Shown here one piece after another: positions 18,417 to 29,085 of a stretch of DNA of 64,000 nt. Source of the DNA: Halalkalibacillus sediminis. GTDB lineage: Bacteria > Bacillota > Bacilli > Bacillales > Alkalibacillaceae. A program made the translations under genes and the position numbers. The notes beneath the pieces were generated by a model. The model was given only the letters and a program-made list of their open reading frames with translations. It did not search any database and was not told where the DNA came from. Each line of letters starts with the position of its first letter. Positions within the stretch are counted from its first letter, which is position 1. The stretch covers positions 1,084,905 through 1,148,904 of the forward strand of contig NZ_PJNH01000001.1 of NCBI RefSeq assembly GCF_002844535.1. Direction: 5' to 3'.

Positions 18417-19532
18417 TTAGCGTTGATCCATTGGTACATATTTCTGCTTGTTAGGACCAACATATTCCGCACGAGGTCGGATCAGACGGTTGTCTGCATA
18501 TTGCTCAAGAATATGCGCTAACCAACCTGACACACGACTTGTTGCGAAAATTGGAGTGAATAAGTCATGGTCGATTCCTAAGCTGTGGTAAACAGACGCT
18601 GAATAGAAGTCGACGTTTGCAGGAAGACCTTTGTGTTCCTTGATATAGTCTTCAATTTTGACTGACATGTTGTACCACTTTGATTCACCAGTGATTTCAG
18701 TCAATTGGCGAGACATTTCACGCAAGTGTTTTGCGCGTGGGTCTCCGTTTTGATAAACACGGTGTCCCATCCCCATAATCTTTTCTTTTTTCTCAAATTT
18801 ATCATTGATATAGTCGATTGCTTTATCTTCATCACCGATCTCAGATAGCATCGCCATCACTCGCTCGTTGGCACCACCGTGAAGTGGACCTTTAAGTGCT
18901 CCGATTGCTGCAGTAACACCAGAATACACATCAGATAGTGTTGCTACACATACACGAGCAGTGAAGGTAGACGCATTTAATTCATGGTCAGCGTGGAGAA
19001 CTAATGCTTTGTTGAATGCTTCAATCTCAACATCCTTAGGTTCTTCACCGTTTAACATATACAAGAAGTTAGCAGCAAAGCCAAGTTCTTTTTTAGGTTG
19101 AACAGGATCCTTACCATTTCGGATGCGCCCGAATGCAGTTACGATCGTAGCAATTTTTGCTTGTAAGCTTAGAGCTTTTCTGCGATTCGCTTCTTCGTTC
19201 ATTTCATCTGCTTCTTCATCATAAAGTCCTAACATAGAAACAGCCGTACGTAATGCAGCCATTGGGTGAACCGTGCTTAGATCATAAGACTTTAGATGAT
19301 CTATGATTCCCTGAGGAACGGCCATTTGGTCTGCTAGTCCATTTTTAAAGTCATCTAACTCATCTTTTGTAGGCAACTTTTTGTTCCATAAAAGAAAGAT
19401 AACTTCTTCAAAGCTTGAATTCTCAGCTAAATCATCAATTTCAAAGCCAACATAAGTTAACTGGTCATCAATAATAGAACTGATGGATGATTCAGTTGCA
19501 ACAATGTTTTCGAGTCCTTTAGTGTTTGACAT
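18417..19532 (-). CDS. citZ: Citrate synthase
   Basis: Condenses acetyl-CoA and oxaloacetate; entry to the TCA cycle. The 371-residue protein is the short Gram-positive type. Catalytic residues are visible in GPLHGGANE (His), GMGHRVY (His) and NVDFYSA (Asp). AAAGGAG lies upstream of the ATG. First gene of the citZ-icd-mdh operon, with a sigmaA-type promoter at 19631-19659. The imperfect dyad GTGTGTACATACAC between promoter and start may bind a regulator such as CcpC or CcpA, but it matches neither consensus well. Confidence 0.97.
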   Translation of the reverse strand: MSNTKGLENIVATESSISSIIDDQLTYVGFEIDDLAENSSFEEVIFLLWNKKLPTKDELDDFKNGLADQMAVPQGIIDHLKSYDLSTVHPMAALRTAVSMLGLYDEEADEMNEEANRRKALSLQAKIATIVTAFGRIRNGKDPVQPKKELGFAANFLYMLNGEEPKDVEIEAFNKALVLHADHELNASTFTARVCVATLSDVYSGVTAAIGALKGPLHGGANERVMAMLSEIGDEDKAIDYINDKFEKKEKIMGMGHRVYQNGDPRAKHLREMSRQLTEITGESKWYNMSVKIEDYIKEHKGLPANVDFYSASVYHSLGIDHDLFTPIFATSRVSGWLAHILEQYADNRLIRPRAEYVGPNKQKYVPMDQR

Positions 19533-19630
19533 TTATTATCGCTCCTTTTCTAAATAACTGATCTGTGTCTTCAAACAGTGTATGTACACACCATTAACTA
19601 GTTAAAATCCTAGTCTTCATCCCACAGACC

Positions 19631-19659
19631 ATTATAAACAAAATTTGTAGTAAAGTGAA
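19631..19659 (-). promoter_or_regulatory. Probable citZ promoter
   Basis: Minus-strand TTCACT (19654-19659), 17-base spacer, TATAAT (19631-19636), about 100 bases before the citZ start. The remainder of the 19533-19832 gap holds a terminator at 19744-19779 and no gene that I can see. Confidence 0.55.
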
Positions 19660-19743
19660 ATTTTTTATCTGAAAAAAATAGCTATTCACCAATGTTTTTG
19701 ATGAAATTACCCATTTTCCTCACAAGTTTTTCATCTTACACGC

Positions 19744-19779
19744 TTAAAAATGGGACCACTCATATAAGTTGTCCCATTT
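19744..19779 (-). terminator. Terminator after ytwI
   Basis: Minus-strand AAATGGGAC/GTCCCATTT stem (9 pairs) with a 14-base loop, followed by TTTTTAAG, about 55 bases after the ytwI stop. Confidence 0.7.
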
Positions 19780-19832
19780 GCATAAGCATTAATATATATT
19801 CCCCATTTGATGATGATTAAACTAACGATTCG

Positions 19833-20306
19833 TTAGGTGAAAATCCCGAGAACCGAATCAACAAGCTTCATAACCATGTATGCAATCCCCGCTCCTATCA
19901 ATGGGCCGACTGCTACACCTTGGAAAAAAACCACTGCTAGAATCGTGCCGATGATCAGTGCCGCTGTCAAATGAGGATCATTAGCTAATAGAACTAATCC
20001 GTCTTTAGCGATATAAGCAACAAACATACCAGCTATTAGAGCGATCCACCCGTAATAGGACTTGATACTATTATAAAGCTCAGCAAAACCTATTTCACCA
20101 GTTGCGATTGGAACAAGCACCGCCACAGTGATGACTACCACCCCGATAAATATCCCCTTCGAATCAAGTAAAGGAAAGAGTTTATCATCTAACCTCAGTA
20201 ACTTGATTCCTAACAAAATATATACCGCGATTAAGATCGCTTGGTTTTTTGCAATGTAGCCTAATCCTAATAATATCAATAAAAACAATGTAGACATTGA
20301 AAACAT
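19833..20306 (-). CDS. ytwI: UPF0756/DUF441 membrane protein YtwI
   Basis: A 157-residue hydrophobic protein with four to five membrane segments and the family-typical YIAKNQAILIAVYILLGI near the start and PLIGAGIAYMVMK near the end. Function unknown. GAGGGTGA precedes ATG 20306; ATG 20297 is also possible. It is divergent from ytvI with only about 45 bases between the starts, so the two genes must share or overlap promoters. Confidence 0.85.
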   Translation of the reverse strand: MFSMSTLFLLILLGLGYIAKNQAILIAVYILLGIKLLRLDDKLFPLLDSKGIFIGVVVITVAVLVPIATGEIGFAELYNSIKSYYGWIALIAGMFVAYIAKDGLVLLANDPHLTAALIIGTILAVVFFQGVAVGPLIGAGIAYMVMKLVDSVLGIFT

Positions 20307-20350
20307 ATATTCACCCTCAATCGGAAATGGTTAGCGGAAAGGAAATGCTT

Positions 20351-21451
20351 GTGAATACTCAAATTCATTATACCAATCTTGCTAAACTAATTTCATTGTT
20401 ATTAATTTTAATATTTATTTGCTATCTATTTTTTACTCATTTGTTCCCTTTTGCTATCAGCATTTTACTGGCCCTGGTACTTCATCCTTTAGTCAAAGTT
20501 ACTGAACATTTTCTGCATTTACCGAAAAACTTAGCTATCGTTATTGTTATATTAAGTTTCACTCTTACATTTCTTTCGATTTCAAGTTTGGTGCTTATAG
20601 AAACTTTTCATTGGTTGCAAAATATTTCTACACTTTTACCCCACTTGATTGAACAGCTGACTATCAAAATTCAATCTTTTCAGTCTAGCTTGTTCTCTAA
20701 ATGGTCCGAATGGATGGATCACACAGCCGAACAATTTGACCCTCAATCTAAAAATTTAGTGGCATCTATTATAGATGCATTGCTTGAACATTTTAAAAGT
20801 ACAAGTGAGGACACGGTAGCCAATCTCTCTCACCAAGTGATCACTTGGTTAACAGCAATCTTAAGAGGAGGCTATTATAGTCTTTTCATACTAATCAGTA
20901 CATTTTTCTTACTAAAAGATGGTCCTACTTGGCTTAGCAAATTATCTGTTCATATACCTTCTTCTTTCCGTGATAGTCTCTTACTATGGAAAAATAATAT
21001 TTATGTGATGTTCAAAAAATATGTAGCTTCACAAGTATTAATAGCAACGATTACAGCTTTTTTGATATTTATCACATTACAAATCATCAACACGAACCAC
21101 GTAATCACCATTACATTTCTAGCAATTTTATTTGATTTAATCCCCGTTATTGGTATTGGACTACTATTTTTCCCTTGGATTATTTATACTTTGATCGCAC
21201 AAGACCACCTGATGACAATCCAATTATGTTCATTATATATTTTTGTTGTTATTGTCAGGAACTTGATTGAGCCACGTTTAATTGGTGGCTCAATTGGCAT
21301 TCATCCTCTAGCATTAGTCGTTGGAATTTTCATAACGCTGAAGGTTTTCGGACCAACAGGAGTGTTAGTTACACCGTTTATCCTCATGCTGAGTGGCGCA
21401 TTTTTGAAAAGTGGTGGGTTTTCCCATATTAAAAAGTATATATTGAAGTAA
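20351..21451 (+). CDS. ytvI: AI-2E family membrane protein YtvI
   Basis: Membrane protein of the AI-2E/PerM transporter family (YtvI branch, annotated as sporulation-associated). About seven to eight hydrophobic segments in 367 residues, with the family hallmark DLIPVIGIGLLFFPWIIY in the C-terminal half and the long amphipathic central region (about 95-185). Substrate unknown. AAAGGA lies seven bases before GTG 20351; ATG 20345 and two longer starts (20327, 20297) are open but have poorer spacing. Plus-strand gene in a mostly minus-strand block. Confidence 0.85.
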   Translation: MNTQIHYTNLAKLISLLLILIFICYLFFTHLFPFAISILLALVLHPLVKVTEHFLHLPKNLAIVIVILSFTLTFLSISSLVLIETFHWLQNISTLLPHLIEQLTIKIQSFQSSLFSKWSEWMDHTAEQFDPQSKNLVASIIDALLEHFKSTSEDTVANLSHQVITWLTAILRGGYYSLFILISTFFLLKDGPTWLSKLSVHIPSSFRDSLLLWKNNIYVMFKKYVASQVLIATITAFLIFITLQIINTNHVITITFLAILFDLIPVIGIGLLFFPWIIYTLIAQDHLMTIQLCSLYIFVVIVRNLIEPRLIGGSIGIHPLALVVGIFITLKVFGPTGVLVTPFILMLSGAFLKSGGFSHIKKYILK

Positions 21452-21525
21452 TTAGGCGATCCTCGACTAAAAGTTTTGAAGGCAAAACCCACTCATTGAA
21501 AACCCACTCATTGATTCTAATAACC

Positions 21526-21568
21526 TAAAAAAGTCATTGAGATTCAGTATTTACCGAACCTCAATGAC
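21526..21568 (-). terminator. Terminator after fxsA
   Basis: Minus-strand stem GAACGTTATTGAG-like arms: GTCATTGAG, one G-U and TTC pair with GAA and CTCAATGAC, then TTTTTTAG, just after the fxsA stop. The wobble pair exists only in the minus-strand RNA, so it acts on fxsA rather than ytvI. Confidence 0.8.
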
Positions 21569-21575
21569 CCATTAA

Positions 21576-21968
21576 TTATCTTCTGAAAACAGTAATCTTG
21601 CCGCTTTTTACCATATTCTGTACAGTCTTTTTCGCCCACTGTTTAGCAGGACGTCTTGTAGGTGGGATCAGCAGCAGAAAACCAATAGTATCTGTCAGAA
21701 ACCCTGGTGTAAACAACAATACTGCCCCGACCAAAATAGCGATACCATCGAAAATCTCTTCTGTTGGCACTCTGCTGTTAGACATTTCAAATCGTGCCCG
21801 ATTTAACGTTCCGAGCCCTTGTTGTTTAGCCAAAAATGCTCCTGCAAGTCCTGTCAATATAATACCGAAGAGCACAATCCAGACATTGAATGCGTTTCCT
21901 AGGCTTACAAATATGGCTATTTCTATTGCTGAAACAACGATGATTAAGATAAATAGGATTCTAAACAA
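21576..21968 (-). CDS. fxsA: FxsA family membrane protein
   Basis: A 130-residue FxsA-family protein (E. coli FxsA relieves phage exclusion when overproduced; the normal role is unknown). Four hydrophobic segments are visible and the family motif LLFTPGFLTDTIGFLLLIPPTR lies around residues 83-104, followed by a basic tail. Start: TTG 21968 with GGGGGAT about seven bases upstream; no upstream ATG is better placed. It lies 20 bases after pyk, so the likely operon is pfkA-pyk-fxsA. Confidence 0.88.
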   Translation of the reverse strand: MFRILFILIIVVSAIEIAIFVSLGNAFNVWIVLFGIILTGLAGAFLAKQQGLGTLNRARFEMSNSRVPTEEIFDGIAILVGAVLLFTPGFLTDTIGFLLLIPPTRRPAKQWAKKTVQNMVKSGKITVFRR

Positions 21969-21988
21969 TTGAAATCCCCCGAGAATAA

Positions 21989-23749
21989 TTATATGACATT
22001 TGTACGACCTTGGTAGACTATTCCGTTAGAAGGATCGATGGTGATTTCTTCACCATTTTGAATTAGTTTTGTTGCATCATTCGTTCCTACGATTACTGGT
22101 ATTCCTAGATTTATTCCCACGACTGCAGCATGACTCGTCAAACCGCCTTCTTCAGTAATTACCCCTGAAGCTTTTTCGACCCACGGCATCATATCACGGT
22201 CCGTGCTATGCGTTACCAAGATATCTCCTTCTTGAAAGTCGTGTTCTAATTTTTCAACATCATTTGTTACGATAGCTTTACCTGCTGTTCCAACTTTACC
22301 AATACCTTGTCCTCTAGCAACAATATTTCCAACTACATGGACCTTGATCAAATTCGTTGATCCACTCTCACCCACAGGAACACCCGCAGTTATTACTACC
22401 CGGTCTCCATGTTCAATCAATCCAGTATCAAGTCCTTTTTCAACTGCAAGAGCTAACATTTCGTCTGTTGAGGCTACTGTGTTACCCATAGTTGCATGAA
22501 CACCCCATACTAGACTTAACTGACGATTAACATGAGGGTGTGAAGTAACAGCGATGACTGGAGACTGAGGGCGGAATTTTGAAATCATACGCGCAGTATG
22601 TCCGCTTTCAGTTGGTGTAATGATGGATTTGACCTCTAGACTCTTAGCTAAGTCAGCTACTGAATGACTGATCGCATTTGGTATCGTTAATCCAGCTTCT
22701 TCTTTATGATTATGGGACATGAAATAGTCGTCCAACGTCTGTTCCGTATATACAGCGATATTGTGCATCGTCTGAACTGCTTCGACAGGGTAGTCCCCGG
22801 CAGCTGTTTCACCTGATAACATGATCGCATCTGTTCCATCATAAATCGCATTTGCAACATCACTTGCCTCTGCTCTTGTCGGGCGTGGATTATGATGCAT
22901 GGAATCTAACATTTGAGTAGCAGTTATAACTGGCTTCGCTGCTAAGTTACAAGCACGGATCAAACGTTTTTGTACAAGAGGTACTTCTTCTGGTGGTATT
23001 TCCACACCTAGATCTCCACGTGCAACCATGATTCCGTCACTGACACTAACAATTTGCTCAATATTTTCTACGCCTTCACGATTTTCTATTTTAGGAATGA
23101 TTTTGATATGTTCAGCGCTATGTTTTTCAAGTAGTTCACGTATTTCCAAAACATCAGATGTTCTTCTTACGAAAGAAGCTGCGATGTAATCTACTCCTTG
23201 TTCAATTCCAAAAACAATATCATTCGCATCTTTTTCAGTAATACCAGGTAAATTTACACTGACATTAGGAACGTTCACACCTTTTCGGTTCTTGATTATA
23301 CCTGTATTCAGCACTTCTGTTTTAATCTCACGCTTATTCTTATCGATTTCTTTAACCTCTAAAGAGATTAAGCCATCATCAAGTAAGATTTGTTTACCAG
23401 GCTCGACATCATCTACCAGCCCTTCATAGCTGACTGAAAAACGTTCACTCGTCCCTTCAACTTCTTCCATTGCAAGGTAGACGGTTGAACCTTTCTTCAA
23501 CTCTACCTCTTCCTCTTTGAAAAAGCCTGTACGTATTTCAGGTCCTTTTGTATCTAGCATGATACCGATATTTGCATTCAATTCATCAGCAGCCTGACGA
23601 ATGTTCGCAATTCGTTGTCGGTGCTCATCGAAATTGCCATGAGAGAAGTTCAAGCGTGCTACATTCATTCCTGATTTTATTATTTCTTTTAGCGTATCTA
23701 CCGTTTCTGAGGCAGGGCCAATGGTACATACTATTTTAGTTTTTTTCAT
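21989..23749 (-). CDS. pyk: Pyruvate kinase with C-terminal PEP-utilizer domain
   Basis: Makes pyruvate and ATP from PEP. At 586 residues it is longer than E. coli PykF because of the extra C-terminal domain typical of Bacillus ([13 protein letters not shown] near 540, the PEP-utilizing mobile domain, whose phospho-His-like motif is present but has no proven role). The core has [11 protein letters not shown] at the N-terminus, [16 protein letters not shown] KIENREG, and the active-site loop [18 protein letters not shown] precedes the ATG. Pairs with pfkA 30 bases upstream. Confidence 0.97.
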   Translation of the reverse strand: MKKTKIVCTIGPASETVDTLKEIIKSGMNVARLNFSHGNFDEHRQRIANIRQAADELNANIGIMLDTKGPEIRTGFFKEEEVELKKGSTVYLAMEEVEGTSERFSVSYEGLVDDVEPGKQILLDDGLISLEVKEIDKNKREIKTEVLNTGIIKNRKGVNVPNVSVNLPGITEKDANDIVFGIEQGVDYIAASFVRRTSDVLEIRELLEKHSAEHIKIIPKIENREGVENIEQIVSVSDGIMVARGDLGVEIPPEEVPLVQKRLIRACNLAAKPVITATQMLDSMHHNPRPTRAEASDVANAIYDGTDAIMLSGETAAGDYPVEAVQTMHNIAVYTEQTLDDYFMSHNHKEEAGLTIPNAISHSVADLAKSLEVKSIITPTESGHTARMISKFRPQSPVIAVTSHPHVNRQLSLVWGVHATMGNTVASTDEMLALAVEKGLDTGLIEHGDRVVITAGVPVGESGSTNLIKVHVVGNIVARGQGIGKVGTAGKAIVTNDVEKLEHDFQEGDILVTHSTDRDMMPWVEKASGVITEEGGLTSHAAVVGINLGIPVIVGTNDATKLIQNGEEITIDPSNGIVYQGRTNVI

Positions 23750-23780
23750 TTAAAATACCTCCTCAAACCTAGTTTCACCT

Positions 23781-24788
<1,008 letters not shown>

Positions 24789-24839
24789 TTAAATCAAACG
24801 TTGTATAAAAGCCATGCAAAGATATTAACGTACGAATAT

Positions 24840-24864
24840 AAAAAGGAGCTGAGTCAACAGCCCC
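24840..24864 (-). terminator. Terminator after accA
   Basis: Minus-strand stem GGGGCTG/CAGCTCC (one G-U) with a six-base loop followed by TTTTT, eight bases after the accA stop; it separates the acc operon from pfkA. Confidence 0.8.
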
Positions 24865-24871
24865 TCTTTCC

Positions 24872-25843
24872 TTAACCCTCATTTTTCACAATTGAAGTCA
24901 CCGCACCGATTTTTTGGTACTTTTCCCACCTAGCATCCAATAGCTTTTCCTCAGACATTGGACTAAGTTCGTCAATCGATGTTCGAATTGCTTCTTTGAT
25001 CTTGGTAGACTGAGATTCAATATCACGATGTGCTCCACCTTGAATTTCGTCGATAACGGCATCTATAACTCCTAATTCTTCCAAATCATATGATGTAATC
25101 TTCATTGTTTCGGCAGCTTTTTGTGCCAATGTAGAATCTTTCCAAAGTAATGCAGCTGCGCCTTCAGGTGATATGACGGAATAAGTTGAATTCTCCAGCA
25201 TAAATAAACGATCTCCAACACTTATACCAAGTGCTCCACCGCTACCGCCTTCACCGATTACAATACAAATGATAGGAACAGTTAAGCCTGCCATTTCACG
25301 TAGATTTCTAGCGATTGCTTCACTTTGACCACGTTCTTCAGCTGCTTTTCCTGGATAGGCACCTTTCGTATCTATGAAAGTGATAATCGGTCGATTGAAC
25401 TTCTCAGCTTGTTCCATCAAACGCAACGCCTTACGATACCCTTCAGGGTGAGGCATTCCGAAGTTACGTTTAAGGTTTTCTTTCGTATCTTTCCCTCGCT
25501 GATGACCAATTACAGTTACTGGGACACCTTCAAACTTAGCAATCCCACCTACAATCGCTTCATCATCTCCATAGTTTCGATCCCCATGCAACTCCATGAA
25601 ATTAGAAAATAAGTGTTCAATATAATCAAGGGTCGTTGGTCTCAGTGGGTGACGTGCCATTTGGACACGATCCCAAGGAGACATATTACCATAGACTTCT
25701 TTCTCTAAATGAACCAGCCTCTGTTCAAGGTTTGCGATTTCCTCAGAGAGATCCACATCACTATCATCAGTGAATTTATGAAGTTCTGAAATCTTTTCTC
25801 TTAATTCAACAACAGGCTTCTCAAATGGGAGAACATGCTTCAT
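24872..25843 (-). CDS. accA: Acetyl-CoA carboxylase carboxyltransferase subunit alpha
   Basis: With AccD forms the carboxyltransferase that moves the carboxyl group from biotin to acetyl-CoA, giving malonyl-CoA. The 323 residues cover the crotonase-like fold, including [16 protein letters not shown] and the oxyanion region [24 protein letters not shown] precedes the ATG, which overlaps the accD stop by four bases (ATGA), coupling production of the two subunits. Confidence 0.97.
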   Translation of the reverse strand: MKHVLPFEKPVVELREKISELHKFTDDSDVDLSEEIANLEQRLVHLEKEVYGNMSPWDRVQMARHPLRPTTLDYIEHLFSNFMELHGDRNYGDDEAIVGGIAKFEGVPVTVIGHQRGKDTKENLKRNFGMPHPEGYRKALRLMEQAEKFNRPIITFIDTKGAYPGKAAEERGQSEAIARNLREMAGLTVPIICIVIGEGGSGGALGISVGDRLFMLENSTYSVISPEGAAALLWKDSTLAQKAAETMKITSYDLEELGVIDAVIDEIQGGAHRDIESQSTKIKEAIRTSIDELSPMSEEKLLDARWEKYQKIGAVTSIVKNEG

Positions 25844-26700
25844 GCCTGTCCACCTCCCGCTTGGTGAATATCTAACACTTGATACAATGTTTGTTTCATA
25901 TCTTTTCGGTGAACCACTTTGTCTAGCTGTCCATGCTTCATTAAAAATTCAGCAGTTTGGAAATCATCCGGGAGTTTTTCACGAATGGTCTGCTCAATGA
26001 TTCTCCGACCAGCAAAGCCTATAAGAGCCTGAGGTTCAGCAAAGTTGATGTCGCCTAGTGATGCAAAGCTAGCAGATACCCCTCCAGTAGTAGGATGAGT
26101 CATGAAAGAAATATATAATCCACCCGCACGGCTGAATCTTTCTAAAGCTACAGACGTTTTGGACATCTGCATCAAACTTAGGACTCCCTCTTGCATCCTT
26201 GCTCCACCGGAAGCGGTGAAAATGATGATTGGTAAACGTTCTTCTTGAGCCTGTTCAATAGCAGCTGATATCTTCTCACCAACAACAGAACCCATACTTC
26301 CCATACGGAACCTGGCATCCATGACAGCAATGGCAGTAGGTAAACCGTCAATTGTACCTCTTCCAGTAACTACCGCTTCATTAATGCCTGTTTTCTTTCG
26401 ATCTTTCTCTAACTTATCAGTATAATCGGGAAATTCTAAGGGGTTCTCTGAGATCATCCCTTCATTCCACTCTTCGAAAGACCCTTCATCAAATAGACAC
26501 TCTATGCGCTCATGAGCAGACATTTGATGATGATGATCACAGTTCGGACAAGTCATTAAATTCTTCTCCAGTTCCCTGCGATAATATATTTTTCGGCAAG
26601 ACGGACATTTGATCATCATTCCTTCAGGAACATCTTCCCGCTCTTCTTGTTTTGAAACAGTGGCATATTTTCTCTTCTTTTGAAAAATATCTTTTAGCAA
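25840..26700 (-). CDS. accD: Acetyl-CoA carboxylase carboxyltransferase subunit beta
   Basis: Beta subunit of the carboxyltransferase. The N-terminal zinc ribbon uses Cys32, Cys35, Cys51 and Cys54; the crotonase-like domain follows with [11 protein letters not shown]. The start is the TTG at 26700: AAGGAGG lies seven bases upstream and the product then begins LKDIF, the usual AccD N-terminus (286 residues). The in-frame ATG at 26721 precedes that SD and is unlikely. Likely transcribed with the upstream malic enzyme and FadR-type gene. Confidence 0.95.
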   Translation of the reverse strand: MLKDIFQKKRKYATVSKQEEREDVPEGMMIKCPSCRKIYYRRELEKNLMTCPNCDHHHQMSAHERIECLFDEGSFEEWNEGMISENPLEFPDYTDKLEKDRKKTGINEAVVTGRGTIDGLPTAIAVMDARFRMGSMGSVVGEKISAAIEQAQEERLPIIIFTASGGARMQEGVLSLMQMSKTSVALERFSRAGGLYISFMTHPTTGGVSASFASLGDINFAEPQALIGFAGRRIIEQTIREKLPDDFQTAEFLMKHGQLDKVVHRKDMKQTLYQVLDIHQAGGGQA

Positions 26701-26779
26701 GCAAATTCCTCCTTCGGCCATTGACCCTCTTACTATAAAACATTACATATGCAAAGCTTGTCAGAATTTAAGAGTAAAT

Positions 26780-27400
26780 TTACCTCTCATATAAGTGCTC
26801 AACTTTTTCCATCGCTTGCACGGTCTCTCCGTGTCTCAATAGCTCTATCATTTCCTTGTAGAAATGAGGGTTTTTATCAACATCAAATTTCGTTTGGAAA
26901 AACCCATCAACCAAGTGCCATATTTTTAACAACAAACGATTCTCTGTCTTCTCAAAAATGTTCATAAAAAAGCAAGTATGCAGATATTCTGGTTGACTGT
27001 CGCATTCCTTGAGGTCGTGTACCATAGAATCTAAATCGCTTGATGTCAAAACACCAGCAGTCTTTAAAATCCCTTGCTGCTCCAACATGCTTTTAACTTC
27101 AACTAGTTCACTCTTAGTATTTGATTCTCTTAGAACAAATGTTGCTAACAATTCCACCGAATGATATGGTCGGTAAGTTTTCAGAAAGGTTCCCTCACCA
27201 TGTTTGGTCTCAATTAACCCCAATAATTCAATAGCTCTCAAAGCTTCTCGAACTGAAGATCGACCAGCATTCAGTTGTTCTGCTAACTCACGTTCGGAAG
27301 GTAATCGATCTCCTTCAGATAATTCATTCTCTTCGATGAAAATTCTTATTTGCTCGAGCACTTCTTGATAGACTTTCATTTTTGATTGGTTGGTCATCAT
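26780..27400 (-). CDS. GntR/FadR-family transcriptional regulator
   Basis: A 206-residue regulator: N-terminal winged HTH (about 5-75) with LPSERELAEQL and SSVREALRAIELLGLI, then a helical C-terminal FCD-like domain, here relatively short and with few His/Asp metal ligands. The ligand is unknown. ATG 27400 or 27397 lies just after AGAGGTG; the frame is open to 27415. It sits between the malic enzyme and accD, so regulation of malate or acetyl-CoA/fatty acid supply is a reasonable guess, not shown by sequence. Confidence 0.9.
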   Translation of the reverse strand: MMTNQSKMKVYQEVLEQIRIFIEENELSEGDRLPSERELAEQLNAGRSSVREALRAIELLGLIETKHGEGTFLKTYRPYHSVELLATFVLRESNTKSELVEVKSMLEQQGILKTAGVLTSSDLDSMVHDLKECDSQPEYLHTCFFMNIFEKTENRLLLKIWHLVDGFFQTKFDVDKNPHFYKEMIELLRHGETVQAMEKVEHLYER

Positions 27401-27418
27401 TGACACCTCTAGCATCCT

Positions 27419-28663
27419 TTATTTGGATGATTCATCAATAGAAGTTAATTGCTCGGTCTTTCTTTTAACTTCCTCTGGATCCACATTGATACGTGCCACA
27501 CCAGATTCCATAGCAGCTTTTGCTACTGCAGCTGCTACTGCAGGGGCTACTCTAGAATCGAATGGGTCAGGAATCACATAATCTACCGAAAGCTTGTCTT
27601 CACTTACTAAGCCTGCTATTGCCTCCGCTGCTGCTACCTTCATCTTTTCATTAATTCTCGTTGCCCTTACATCTAATGCTCCACGGAAGATTCCTGGGAA
27701 GGCTAATACGTTATTAACTTGGTTTGGGAAGTCAGAACGTCCTGTACCTATCACTTTCGCACCCGCTTCCTTAGCGTCATCTGGCATGATTTCAGGATCA
27801 GGGTTTGCCATCGCAAAAATTATCGGGTCATCGTTCATGCTCTCGACCATTTCCTTAGATAGCAGGCCTCCTACAGATACACCAATGAAAACATCAGAAC
27901 CTGACATGACTTCTGCTAAAGAGCCTTCTTCTTTATCTTTATTTGTCATTTTAGCTATTTCATCTTTTACCTCATTCATACCGTATGAACGACCTTCAAA
28001 TATTGCCCCTCGGGAGTCACACATTACGATATCACGAACACCGAAACTATATAATAATTTGATGATTGCGATTCCAGCTGCACCAGCTCCATTAGCTACT
28101 ACTTTTATATCTGAAAAAGACTTACCTGATAATTTCAATGCATTGATCAAGCCTGCAACTGTAACAATAGCAGTTCCGTGTTGATCGTCATGGAATATTG
28201 GAATACTTGTTTCTTTCTTCAAACGCTCTTCGATAATAAAACAATTCGGAGCTGCGATATCTTCCAAATTGACCCCACCGAATGTCGGCTCCATCAATTT
28301 AACCGTACGAACAATTTCATCAACATCATTTGTACCTAGTGCAATCGGGAAGGAATCTACTCCAGCAAATCCTTTAAAAAGAGCTGACTTTCCTTCCATT
28401 ACGGGTAGGGAAGCTTCAGCACCGATATTTCCAAGACCAAGAACAGCTGATCCGTCCGTTACTACAGCGACCATGTTCCCCTTCATTGTATAATCCCAGA
28501 CAGCTTCTTTATTATCGTATATAGCTTTACAAGGTTCAGCTACTCCTGGAGAATAAGCTAAGCTTAAATCCTTTGAATTCGTGATTGGAACTTTGGAGTG
28601 TGTAGCGAGCTTTCCTTTATTGACTTGATGTATGTGTAACGCTTCTTCTCTTAGACTAGCCAC
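27419..28663 (-). CDS. ytsJ: NAD(P)-dependent malic enzyme, YtsJ type
   Basis: Oxidative decarboxylation of malate to pyruvate. The 414-residue short-type malic enzyme has SLAYSPGVAEPCK, the catalytic Lys region and HDDQHGTA (metal site), and a Rossmann segment NGAGAAGIA. B. subtilis YtsJ, the NADP-dependent major enzyme, has the same length and position. GTG 28663 is preceded by AAAGGAGAGG at good spacing; the frame opens at ATG 28687, which precedes the SD. First gene of a probable ytsJ-regulator-accD-accA unit. Confidence 0.93.
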   Translation of the reverse strand: MASLREEALHIHQVNKGKLATHSKVPITNSKDLSLAYSPGVAEPCKAIYDNKEAVWDYTMKGNMVAVVTDGSAVLGLGNIGAEASLPVMEGKSALFKGFAGVDSFPIALGTNDVDEIVRTVKLMEPTFGGVNLEDIAAPNCFIIEERLKKETSIPIFHDDQHGTAIVTVAGLINALKLSGKSFSDIKVVANGAGAAGIAIIKLLYSFGVRDIVMCDSRGAIFEGRSYGMNEVKDEIAKMTNKDKEEGSLAEVMSGSDVFIGVSVGGLLSKEMVESMNDDPIIFAMANPDPEIMPDDAKEAGAKVIGTGRSDFPNQVNNVLAFPGIFRGALDVRATRINEKMKVAAAEAIAGLVSEDKLSVDYVIPDPFDSRVAPAVAAAVAKAAMESGVARINVDPEEVKRKTEQLTSIDESSK

Positions 28664-28812
28664 ATATACCTCTCCTTTTTTATTCATCTTAAGTATAATT
28701 TTTAAAATATAAGTTCATTTGATTCATTTTAAAATTCCTGGTCTGTTATGTCATCAATTTTATTAATCAAGATTTATAATATATTAGCTTCATAAAAATT
28801 TGGTGTTGATAC

Positions 28813-28980
28813 AGAAAAATAGCTCGCTTTCCACGGGCAACGCCTCAGCCTCCTCGAAAGCTATGCTTTCTGTGGGGTCTTCAACTGTTGCTTTTCCGAC
28901 GGACAGGAAGTGCTAGTGTCGACGTTGGTCACAGGACGTGACCGAACTTAGTCGACCCGCAGGAGTCTCGCTTTTTTTCT
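28813..28980 (+). repeat. Dispersed structured repeat, copy A
   Basis: A 168-bp element in the 28664-29085 gap between ytsJ and dnaE. The ends are near-perfect inverted repeats (AGAAAAATAGC at 28813-28823, GCTTTTTTTCT at 28970-28980). Core stems: GTCGAC (28918-28923) with GTCGAC (28951-28956), enclosing GGTCAC (28927-28932) with GTGACC (28938-28943). It has the best preserved flanks of the three copies. It contains no credible ORF. The rest of the gap holds only the dnaE terminator. Confidence 0.75.
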
Positions 28981-29019
28981 ATATCCAATAACAAAGCCAA
29001 TTTTTTGAATAAACACGTA

Positions 29020-29043
29020 TAAAAAATGGTCAGACCACTGACC
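29020..29043 (-). terminator. Terminator after dnaE
   Basis: Minus-strand stem GGTCAG-TGGT-CTGACC followed by ATTTTTT, about 40 bases after the dnaE stop. Confidence 0.75.
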
Positions 29044-29085
29044 TAATTTATTATAACAGAACCGCTATTTGTGTAAAGAGATTCA

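Noticed and set aside
19590..19610. CcpC or CcpA site at the GTGTGTACATACAC dyad before citZ
   Set aside because: It does not match the cre or CcpC consensus well enough to name a regulator; kept only as a remark under citZ.
27594..28184. 196-codon plus-strand ORF opposite the malic enzyme gene
   Set aside because: Antisense shadow of ytsJ, rich in Ala/Ser/Pro as expected from the complement of a conserved gene; no SD.
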